From contig CANJKZ010000929.1 in NCBI GenBank assembly GCA_947471745.1, positions 868,001 to 932,000 of the forward strand: a stretch of DNA of 64,000 bases, written 5' to 3'. Of this stretch, positions 52,530 to 62,444 are shown in pieces. The position numbers were made by a program, and so were the translations under genes. Every line of letters begins with the position of its first letter. Position 1 is the stretch's first letter. Below the pieces are notes generated by a model that was given only the letters and a program-made list of their open reading frames with translations, did no database searches and was not told where the DNA came from. The stretch comes from Closterium sp. Naga37s-1. Its lineage: Eukaryota; Streptophyta; Zygnematophyceae; Desmidiales; Closteriaceae.

Positions 52530-55500
52530 GCGCAGGATCTGGAGCCGCGGCGATCGGCGCAAGTACGCTGGTGGTCCGTGAGCTGTGGCGGACGTTGACG
52601 GGCATACTCCATGCCCTCGGAGCTCACCGGATGTAAATCCGGGCTCCGCTTGCCCTGTTGTTGCCATTGTTGTTTAGGCTGGTGTTGATGCTGCCATTGC
52701 TTGTAAGTCTCTACTGCAAGTGGGAAGAAAGTCATTGTCTCCGGCCGGGCAGCGTAATGTTTGATCTTCTTGTCAGCCTACTCACGCGCTGCCCAACCCC
52801 TGCCCTTCTGTGCCTCAGGATCTCTAGTACTGATTGGGTATGTGATTGTAACGTCGCACACGTAGACAGCCCCGCTGCTTCTGTCCGTCACGGTAAAGTC
52901 GGTTGTTTGTTCCTCAATGGGGCAGTATGCCGTTGTCTCGCTGTGAACTATGAATCCCGCATCCTGCGCCATACTAATACAAGCATCCCGCAGCTCGTTA
53001 TGGGTGTTGATGCGGTGCTTGCCAGTGCCACAGCGGAAGAGGTGGTTTGGGAGGCGAGGGTCCGTGATGGCGGTGTGGTCTGAGCAGTCGCAGTTCTTCG
53101 GTGTAGAGAATGGGAGGCCCAACCGGAACCATACAGCGTTGGCCAAGTGAACGGGCCCTATCCTCCTGTTCGCCGCTATAGGGATAGCCGTTAGCCAGTC
53201 CCCAGTTCCGTAACCGGTCAGCGAGAACATCCACTGCGTGTGGCCGAACAGGGGGTTCGGTTTCATTTTCCTTGTCTCCTTAACCTGTACGGCATATCTG
53301 CTCCCGTGGACTTTCAGTGCCAAGGCGTGCTGAAGTCTAATATCTGACCGCTCCAGCCGCTCTTTCTCCAGGATTTCGCGCGCGTCCAGGGGTAATGCCG
53401 CTTCACACTCAGTAAGCCATGTGTGGAGAGGCGTGGTGATGTCTCTCGGCAGTATCATGTGGTCCCGGGCCTGTGTCAGCGCGCTATCAGGAGAAGTATC
53501 CAGCGAGGCTAGAAAAAGCGCAGCCTGGGTAAAGCTTGCCGTGTATCCGTACACCCCTTCGATTAAGGGGTCTGTGATGCCTGTTCCTCCTAGTGACGAC
53601 GGCAGTGATGCTTATGCCCAAACGCGTGCTTGCTCGGTATGACAAGTAGGGACGCGTATGTCACACGCGGTCAGTAACGCTGTAAGCAAGTCCATACCCC
53701 ACTGGCTCCAGGTATCACGAGGCAGCAGGCGTAGAGGTGTCGTCCTGATGAGATATGCCATGCGTCTTGAGATGCAGTGGGTAAGCAGCAGTGACGCTAC
53801 CTGGGGGTCAGCTTTCTCAAGGAGGGGTAGCGGTTTCGCCATTTCCCGCAGCTGGTCCAACAGGAACTGTGTCGCCCCATGGTCCGGCCCAATGAAACTT
53901 CCCAGCAGCCGCACGCCATCCTGGGAAAAAGGCACCCCGCGCGGGAGCTGGTCCTGCTCTGCTGTGGTTCTGCTCCAGGCTGCGCATTTTTGTGGGTTAT
54001 GTGTCAGACCCAGTTGAGCCAGTCTGCTGGTGAAATGGTTGAACGCTGCTGAATTCCCCAAAAACGTGACATCGTCTGCATAGTCCAGATAGAGCACGTC
54101 TGGGTATGCTTTGGCGGTGTCACGGAGCGTGGGGTGTATTCCTACTGCGAACAATAACACGCCAAGTGGGTCGCCTTGGCGAACGCCCCGCTCGCTGGTC
54201 AGTGGTTCGCACTCGAAATTGGCGTCGAGATGCAGCTTCGACGGGTTACCGTATGTCAGTTTCACCAACGGTAACAGTGGCGAAAGACTGGGCTCTTGTA
54301 GCGCTGTTGCAATGGCCTGTCGTGAGATACTGTTGAAAGCATTTGAGATGTCGGTCTACAGTACCAAGCTGTTAGGCCGTTTGTCGAGAAATGCCCGTGC
54401 CGCGTGGATAACTGCCTCAGCTCCCCCTGGCACTGCCACCCCGTACTGTAGGGGCAAGAAGAAATCACGGGCAACGTCTCCCATGGCTGTGAGGGCTGCT
54501 TTAGCTGTCAGCCGAGTGAGGCACTCGCCTATTGCGATTGGTCGAGCAACCCCCCCCCCCCCCCAGGTTTGGCCAGGGCTATGAGTCGTGAAGCAGTCAG
54601 AAGGTCCGCCACCGGGCCTGGAAGGTTGCCTTCCAATATGGTGTTCACCAATGCGTGCAAATGGGTGCTGACCAGTCCATTTGTGATTGCCGCGTCGCGC
54701 ATGTGCTCGAAAGTTGTACCCGAAGGCACGGCTCCAATCCCATTTTCGCATCTTCCCAGAAGTTTTGCGAAATCCGCGTGGGTAATGGACAGCTTAGACT
54801 CTCGTGTTGGCGGCCACGTTGTCGACTCTGGGACAGCGGGTGGGTGCTTCCGGCGAAGCTCATCCAGAATCTCTGGATTCGGTGTGCAGACGGGCGTTGA
54901 CTCTAGTGCCAGCACGGCTCGGCGCAGGCTGCCGCGTTTCGCCAGACCTTCGGCTCGGCTAATGACTCCAATAGCGTCGGGCTGGTGACGTGGTGGAGGT
55001 GTATTGACTGCGTCAATCGCCTCTCTGTACAGCTGGTCCTATTCGCCATGCTGGAAGGCTCGGAGCCTGGCCTTGACCTGGTGCGAGTTCGGTCGTTGCG
55101 GCAAATTTTGGCGAAGGGTCAGGCGCGGGAGAAAGAGGAGAAGGTGCCAACCTAACTCGGATTCTGGGTTTCGTGAGAGGTGAAGTAACGGGGTCAGTAG
55201 TGCCAGCGAGAACAACTGACACAGGTTTGGTGGTAACCGGCGTGTCAGGGGCGGCTGCCGACTGTCGCATAGGGCTGGGATGTCCCAGTTCGCGATGTCA
55301 CCGAACATATCTGCCCGCATCACCAACTCCTCTGGCGAGAAATAGCGGGGAAATTGGGGATTTTGGCGCGCCGCGGATGCGTCTGTCGCGGTCCGATTTC
55401 GCCGAGAGCGGCGCGTCCTCGTAGGTCGTGATGTGGTTGGGAGCACACCCGTTCGATCAACATCGCACGGCTCTCGAGCAACTTCGCCTTGCTGTGCAGA

Positions 55501-55530
55501 AAACTCCCTTGTCTCTGCTCCCAAGCTCAC
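52530..55530 (-). pseudogene. R2-like non-LTR element H, nearly full-length RT and nuclease
   Basis: Minus strand, broken into frames 55530-55039, 54915-54529, 54751-54356, 54268-53612, 53554-52778 and 52777-52530. N-terminus basic, then FPRYFSPEELVMRADMFGDI and LLLFLPRLTL; RT with TDISNAFNSISRQAI (A), GVRQGDPLGVLLFAVG (B) and LDYADDVTFLG (C, intact); thumb LTHNPQKCAAW and VRLLGSFIGP; Cys/His motif NCDCSDHTAI with NHLFRCGTGKHRINTHNE; restriction-like nuclease with HSETTAYCPIEEQTTDFTV then SGAVYVCDVTI; C-terminal PLAVETYKQW. Breaks include a C14 run near 54551 and stops at 54359, 53612 and 52779. Domain order matches R2-clade elements, but no rDNA target is visible. Confidence 0.82.
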
Positions 55531-55643
55531 CGCAGTCTCCCTCCTTCGGTCATCGCCTCCTACCTATCATCCTCACTTGCATGTACGGGCTCCAGCTCCG
55601 TTAGCTGCCTCTCTCCCCCTGCCTCGTCCTCCTCGGCCCCGCG

Positions 55644-56640
55644 ATGGTGATTGCTGGACCGACCGACTATTCGCCATTGCGCGCTGGCGCTGTGTCAGTT
55701 GTGTACGAAAGGCCACCGTCGGCCTCCGGAACGGGGACCATGGCGACGAGCCCCCCACTGCCGTCTGCTCCGAAGCCCGTGACAGAATACGCTGGAAACC
55801 TTCCTCGCCTCGCACCATCACCTCGCGAGGCGTTGGCGTCTCAGCCTGGCGAGGGCGACCGCTAGGCTCTTGCGCTGTCGGCGCCTCTTCCTGTCGCGCC
55901 TGCTGTCCCTCTCGCTGTACCAACTACTGTGGTTGCTCCGCCTGACGCTCTCCTAGCTCCTGAGCTTGCCGCTCTATCTGCGGGCGCCGTGCGGGCGACT
56001 GTTGCTGGCGGCGTGGCGGCACAATCGGTGGAGTCCGCCACCACTGACGTCCTGGGCCAGGCGGCGCCCCACGCTGCTCCTGCTCCCCCATCTGCCGCGA
56101 CACTGGTGCCGCCTCCGCCTGTGCTGGCGGGAGCTACTCCTGCACTGCTCGCAGCTGCTCATCATGCACCGCCTGAGGCTGCTCCTCCTGCGTCGCCTGT
56201 GGCTGTTCCTCCGGTGCCGCCGGTGGCTGTTCCTTCTGTGCCATCTGCTGCGGTTCCTCCTGCGCAGCGACCACCGTCTCCTGGCCGTCGTCATCAGCGG
56301 TCGCAATCCCCCGGACGACAAGACGAGCGCGAGACGTCCTGGCGCCGCCACAATTCACCTTGTCGCTGCGGTTCTTGGGCGAACTGGGCAGCTCAACGCG
56401 GCGGGCGCGGCGGCTGGTGGGGGCCGCGTCAGCGCGGTGGCGGCTGGGGGCATGATCAACCGGTAACGATGGCAGATCTGTAGTGCGTGGAATCTGCTGC
56501 TGTGCGCGAGGAGTGGAACCGGCAGGCGAGCCAGAGCAACTCGCCGCGTGTCGCTCAAACCCCAGCGGCGCCACCTCAAACTGCGCCCTCCGCCCAGGGT
56601 GCTCCTCCCCTTCGCACGGACGTTATACGGCGCGCCATCA
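55644..56640 (+). pseudogene. Decayed second copy of the divergent RGG ORF
   Basis: Parallels 51221-52522: PPLPSAPKPVTEYAGN, a TAG at 55863-55865, a Pro/Ala/Val stretch (APHAAPAPPSAATLVPPPP, SPVAVPPVPPVAVPSVP), then RPPSPGRRHQRSQSPGRQDE, GGRGGWWGPRQRGGGW and VTMADL followed by TAG (56481-56483) where the other copy has CAG, and a diverged VREEWNRQASQSNSPR. It starts about 110 bp from the 5' end of element H, pointing away from it. After about 56640 the sequence switches to a different element's 3' end. Confidence 0.65.
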
Positions 56641-57541
<901 letters not shown>

Positions 57542-58463
57542 CATCTAGGCCTCTTCCCTCAGCCTCTCATCCTTAGTTCCTTAGTATAAAGGCTCTAGCA
57601 GCCAGCTAGTTCCTCCCAGGGCCTGCTTTAGCAGGGCTCTAGCAGCCAGGGCTCTAGCAGCCAGCTAGTTCCTCCCAGCGCCCTCCCTCCCAGGGCCTCA
57701 GATGACAGGAATTTTACCCTGAATTCCTGAAGTTTGACCCCCGTTTTTTATCATGACCCTGATGCATCAGCCTTTTTTTTTCAACGACCCTGATGTTTCA
57801 GTGTTTTTAAATTTCGAACTCTGATTTTCCAGTGTTTTGTGTTTGAGGACACTGACGAGTCGGTGTTGTATCGGGATCTACCCTGAAACCGAAAACTCCT
57901 TGTTTTGGCGCGCCGTCACTGTGCACCGTGCACCAAGGGGATTTCTGGCGAAACATGCTCTGACAGGGCGAATCTCGTGTGTGAGGGGCGAATCTGCTGC
58001 TGTGTCAGGGCAAATCTGCTGTGATTGGGCGAATTTGCTGTGCTGCGACAGCGCGTAACGACTGTGCGAGGTCGAAATTGCCGTCAGGGCGAATCTGCTG
58101 TGACGAACCAAGTCCGAATCATCAGTCAAGTACACAACCAGAGATCAGAAACAATTCTTAACAATTGTCCTATTCGATTGGTCAGACAAGATTTCTGACC
58201 AATCAGACACGGAAATAGCAGAATCCTGGCCGAATTTGGGAATTGTAAAGTGAGGGCAGTCTGATTCGCTGTGTTATGACAGCATACCAGTATAAGCAAC
58301 TATTCTGATCAGTGTTGAAGTTGTAGAAACCCTGATTGATCAGCGTTTTATTTCTAACAACCCTGTAAATTCAGTGTTTCACACTAGACGACACTGAAAA
58401 TCAGTGTTACCCGCCTAGGGACACTGAGTGCTCAGGGTACACAAAAACCAATCTGAGGCCCTG
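57542..58463. other. Spacer with hairpin-like and GGGCGAATCTGCTGTG repeats
   Basis: 57590-57680 duplicates GGCTCTAGCAGCCAGCTAGT. 57715-57880 and 58315-58440 hold about ten copies of a degenerate element of the form CCTGATN(0-4)TCAG or ACACTGANNNTCAGTGTT, spaced 25-32 bp. Between them (57955-58110) GGGCGAATCTGCTGTG recurs about six times with small changes. No gene can be supported. Confidence 0.6.
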
Positions 58464-59252
58464 CTCCCTCCCCTCCCTCCCTCCTTCCCCTCCATCCCTC
58501 CCTCCCTCCCTCCCTCCCTCCCTCCCTCCCTCCCTCCCTCCCTCCCTCCCTCCCTCCCTCCCTCCCTCCCTCCCTCCCTCCCTCCCTCCCTCCCTCCCTC
58601 CCTCCCTCCCTCCCTCCCTCCCTCCCTCCCTCCCTCCCTCCCTCCCTCCCTCCCTCCCTCCCTCCCTCCCTCCCTCCCTCCCTCCCTCCCTCCCTCCCTC
58701 CCTCCCTCCCTCCCTCCCCTCCCTCCCTCCCTCCCTCCCTCCCTCCCTCCCTCCCTCCCTCCCTCCCTCCCTCCCTCCCTCCTCCCTCCCTCCCTCCCTC
58801 CCTCCCTCCCTCCCTCCCTCCCTCCCTCCTCCCTCCCTCCCTCCCTCCCTCCCTCCCTCCCTCCCTCCCTCCCTCCCTCCCTCCCTCCCTCCCTCCCTCC
58901 CTCCCTCCCTCCCTCCCTCCCTCCCTCCCTCCCTCCCTCCCTCCCTCCCTCCCTCCCTCCCTCCCTCCCTCCCTCCCTCCTCCCTCCCTCTCCCTCCCTC
59001 CCTCCCTCCCTCCCTCCCTCCCTCCCTCCCTCCCTCCCTCCCTCCCTCCCTCCCTCCCTCCCTCCCTCCCTCCCTCCCTCCCTCCCTCCTCCCTCCCTCC
59101 CTCCCTCCCTCCTCCCTCCCTCCCTCCCTCCCTCCCTCCCTCCCTCCCTCCCTCCCTCCCTCCTCCCTCCCTCCCTCCCTCCCTCCCTCCCTCCCTCCCT
59201 CCCTCCCTCCCTCCCTCCCTCTCCCTCGCTCCCCTCCCTCCCTCCCTCCCTC
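58464..59252. repeat. (CCCT)n microsatellite, about 0.8 kb
   Basis: Almost pure CCCT tetranucleotide repeat with a few CCT or CCCCT interruptions that change phase. The minus strand is (AGGG)n. Long open frames on both strands (Ser/Leu/Pro and Gly/Arg/Glu) come only from the repeat. Confidence 0.98.
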
Positions 59253-59771
59253 AACAGGATGGCGAGGCAAGTGGAAGCAGCAACAGGATGAGATTGAGAG
59301 AGAAAAGGCACAATCACACCACCTTGCCACTGAATGCGTAGAGGACCTTTCGGTGTGGACGGAGGGTATGAGCTCCCAATATGCTACGGTATTGAAAAAT
59401 GCATCAGGGTTTCATTTCAAGGCAAGCACTGCGTAAAACAGTGGCGAGTTTCATGCTACGGTACGGTATTTGACGGGCGGGCACTCCTCAACCTTTGTAC
59501 AGTAAAAATGCTGCCGCCTGCTGCAACAATTTTTGGAGATTGGCTTTGCCAACGAGCTGCTCGTCAAGTGGTCGTGTGCGGTGGGAGGAGGTACGGTACG
59601 GGCACCAGGGAGCAGCGGGACTGGTCATGGATGTAAGGAGGCGATGAGTAGCATGAGCAGTTGAGGGGGCGAGAGTGAAGGCTGTCAAGGTGGTGGTCGT
59701 TCTCGAGTGGAACTTTGGTACGAGTGGGAGCATGGTGCAGTCTCAAGGGGTTATCTAGACTGCACAGGCCG

Positions 59772-62149
59772 TCAAGTGTCTTGTGCTCTGAGGGGATTCA
59801 GCAACTGTGGGGGTGATGCCCTTTTATGTTGAATCACATGAGGAGGCTGTGGAGGAGGGGATGGTCTCTGGGCTGGGTAGGATGATGGTTGGGGTGGTGC
59901 CTTGTGATCCGCCTTGTGGGATGGATCAGTGAAAGGTTGAGGAGGTGCCTTGTTGTGGGATTGAGGGTCGGTGGACGGTGCAGGTGGGAGGTGCGATCCA
60001 TCGGGGCAGAGGAAATCAAAGTGGATTTTGTATCCCGCGACTGCAAAGCGCAACGCGTTGAGCACCCCCTTTGCTGCCCACGCGGCCAGAAGGGTCTTGA
60101 AGTGGAAGAATGCAAGTGCTGTAGGAGGGGGGATTGGGAGGGAAGGGGGAGGAGGCGTTGAGCGAAGGAGATGGAGGATTCAAGTTGCTGCCCGACTCAG
60201 AAGTCATTGTGTTCAGCACCCCCTTGGCCGCCCACGCGGCTAGAAACGTCTTGAATTGGAAGAAGGGAGAAGGGAGGGAGGGGAAGAGATGGGGGAGAAG
60301 AGGGAGTTGGTGAAATGGGAATGGGAAAGCGGCAAGGGATGCGGGGGGGAGGAGGAGGAAAAGAAGAGGGAGAAGGTATACGAGCGGTGTGAATGGAGGG
60401 GGAACCGAAAGAGATGGGACAAGGCGAATGAGGAGAGGTGGACAAGAGAAACGACGGTAAACGGGAAGAGGTGGATAAGTGAACGAGGAGAAAGGGAAGA
60501 GAGGAGAAAGGCGAAAAGGGAAAGGGAAGAGAAGGAAAAAGCGAGGAGAAGGGAAAAGGGAATGAAGGAAACAATATACTAATGCGGAGGAACTGAGGGC
60601 AAAATATGGCATTGCTGGCATCAATGACCAGTAGAGAGAAGCAGAAAAGGTGGAAGGAAGGACACTTACAGACGACAGGAAGGAAGAGCGTGAAGAAGCC
60701 AACAGCCAAGCACGCCGCCATGTAGGAGAAGGCCTGAGCCGCATAGATGAGCCCATCGTACACGAATACCTGGGGGAACAGAGAGCGATGAGGGCGGGGA
60801 AGGGATATTAGAAGGAGGAGGAGGGAGGAGGGGGAAGAGGGGGGAGGCACTCACAGACGATGGGAAGGAAGAGCGTGAAAAAACCAACAGCCAAGCATGC
60901 CGCCATGTAGGAAAAGGCCTGTGCCGCATAGATGAGACCATCATACACGAATACCTGGGAGGATAGGGTGGACCGAGGATACAGGAAATTAGGAGGAAGG
61001 AGGGGGGCCGGAAAGTGGGGAATGAGGGGCACTGCGCTCTGGTAGGGTGCATTGCCATGTAGGAGGAGGCCTGAGCCGCGTAGATGAGACGGACCTATTT
61101 GAGACGGACGTGGACGAGACGGACGTGGACGAGACGGACGTAGATGAGACCTACAAAGACGAATACCTGGGGGGGGTGGTAGGGTGGATGGCGAGGGAAG
61201 GTGATTAGAATGAGAAGGGCTGGGCGCGTAGAGAATACTCCATTCACTCACCACGGAGTTGAGTGGTTGCATGAGCGCGAGGAAGAGCCACACGTGCCTC
61301 AGCTGCGCCTTGGTGGCCTCGTCATATGTGAAGAGCGCAACGATGTGGCGCTCCAGGGATGTGTATGCCGCACAGATGAGGATGCCTGGAGGTCGACGGG
61401 GGGGAGGGGAAGGGAGAGAGAGAGGGTCAGGGGGTGCCTAAGTGGCCTCGTCAGACGTGAAGAGCGCCGTGACGTGGTGCTCCAGCAATGTGTATGCGGT
61501 GCGGTGTTGCCTAAGCCTACGCAGCCTCATCGTATGTGAAGGGAGCCGTGAAGTGGCGCTCTAGGGATGTGTATGCTCTGCTGCACATATGAGCACGCCT
61601 GGTTTAGATAGAGAATATAAGCGGCAGGGAGAAGGCAACTGCTTCGTTATGAAGTGATCCAGTGCATGCTGCAGTGATGAGGCACACGTGGGGATTGGCA
61701 TATGGGCCTCTTTCGAATCAATTCAGATCATCACCTACTACCACCAGTCCCATGCGCAACACGCACCAGCACACGAGCCCAAGGTCCGCCAGCAGTGCTG
61801 CATGATGCTCTGCACAAGCGCCATCTTCCCAACCTTGTATGGCACATACACATCCTCAAAGGCCCTCACTCACCTGCCCCCATCCCCCTCCCTCACCTGC
61901 CCCCATGCCCCACCCTCACATGCTCCCATGCCCCTCCCTCGCCTCCCCCCAACCCCCTCCCTCACCTGCAATCAATCCCATGCGCAGCACACGCCAGCAC
62001 ACGAGCCTCAGGTCCGCCAAGAGGGTTGCATGCTCGCCCCTGGTCTGCGCCTGCGCCATCCGTCCCGCCAGGCTGCTGGCCACGATGGTGCCTGCTGTGG
62101 CAAAGCCATCTGCGATGTAGATGTTGACCATCCACAGCTGCATGAGGAT
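59772..62149 (-). CDS. MATE-family transporter, C-terminal half (four exons)
   Basis: Multidrug/organic-cation or organic-acid antiporter of the MATE fold, related to plant and DinF-type members. Exons (minus strand) 62149-61966, 61385-61252, 60769-60670 and 60118-59772 join in frame to 254 residues with GT-AG introns and phases 1, 0, 1. The sequence reads ILMQLWMVNIYIADGFATAG, VCWRVLRMGLIAG|ILICAAY, VWLFLALMQPLNSVV|FVYDGLIYAAQAFSYM, FFTLFLPVV|SLAFFHFKTLL, AAWAAKGVLNALRFAVAGY, then a His/Pro-rich tail ending in TGA. Hydrophobic segments match late helices of the fold; QPLNSVVFVYDG is a strong family signature. The first half of the protein must lie past 64000. 60954-60855 is an alternative third exon. 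Substrate cannot be told from the sequence. Confidence 0.78.
60215..60275 (-). pseudogene. Partial duplicate of the MATE last exon
   Basis: Minus strand reads FFQFKTFLAAWAAKGVLN, near-identical to FFHFKTLLAAWAAKGVLN of the real last exon (60118 onward), then diverges at once. No good acceptor stands directly before it. Decayed duplicate inside intron 3. Confidence 0.65.
60855..60954 (-). CDS. Second copy of MATE exon 3, candidate alternative exon
   Basis: 100 bp, the same length and phases as 60769-60670, with acceptor CAG (60957-60955) and donor gtgagt (60854-60849). It encodes FVYDGLIYAAQAFSYMAA then CLAVGFFTLFLPIV. Against the other copy I count nine nucleotide differences: eight are silent and one gives Val to Ile. 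Including both would shift the frame, so at most one can be used per mRNA. Confidence 0.75.
61045..61170 (-). pseudogene. Degenerate third copy of MATE exon 3
   Basis: Minus strand begins with an acceptor and GTATTCGTCTTTGTAGG, then a run of CGTCTCGTCCACGT units (61085-61150), then GCGGCTCAGGCCTCCTCCTACATGG. The internal repeat expansion breaks the frame, so it is not usable. Confidence 0.6.
61440..61600 (-). pseudogene. Two partial duplicates of MATE exon 2
   Basis: 61443-61500 and 61526-61590 repeat the part of exon 2 encoding AYTSLERHIVALFTYDEAT (plus-strand marker GTGAAGAGCGC or GTGAAGGGAGC, then TGGCGCTC). Both are truncated and carry substitutions. Confidence 0.6.
61700..61845 (-). pseudogene. 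Partial duplicate of the MATE exon 1 end
   Basis: Minus strand GGACCTTGGGCTCGTGTGCTGG and TTGCGCATGGGACTGG match the end of exon 1 (61966-62020) with frame-changing differences. It lies inside intron 1. Confidence 0.55.
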
Positions 62150-62214
62150 CTGTAGTGGGGCATCGGGGCATGGGGAGGAAGAGGGGGGAGGGATGGGAAA
62201 AGGGGAAGGGAGAA

Positions 62215-62430
62215 GGTTTCAAGCCAAGCTGCTGGCCATGATGGTGCCCGCTGTGGCAAAGCCATCTGACCATCCACAGCTGCATGAGGATCTGCAGTGG
62301 GGGGACGGGAATGAGCAAATGGTGGAAGAGGGAGGGCGGAGGGGAGGGGTGAGGTTTAGGTCTCGGGAGCAGCGACTCTATCTGCGATGTAGATGCTTCC
62401 CTCCTGCGGCCGCATGAGGATCTGCGGGGG
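62215..62430 (-). pseudogene. Two partial duplicates of the MATE exon 1 start
   Basis: 62299-62215 begins with an acceptor (CTGCAG) and ATCCTCATGCAGCTGTGG, but lacks about 14 bases that encode NIYIA, breaking the frame. 62425-62350 begins with CGCAG and ATCCTCATGCGGCCGC, then SIYIADRVAAPE, diverged. Both lie upstream of the intact copy. Confidence 0.65.
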
Positions 62431-62444
62431 TGGAAATTGGGCTT

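Noticed and set aside
9594..56483. Full recoding of TAG/TAA as glutamine
   Set aside because: Suggested by several stops at Gln sites, but copia D appears to end at TAG, some TAGs fall on Ser or His positions, and decay of dead elements explains the data more simply; kept only as an alternative in the findings.
58407..59330. Open frames of about 300 codons on both strands (Gly/Arg/Glu and Pro/Ser/Leu)
   Set aside because: Pure product of the (CCCT)n microsatellite.
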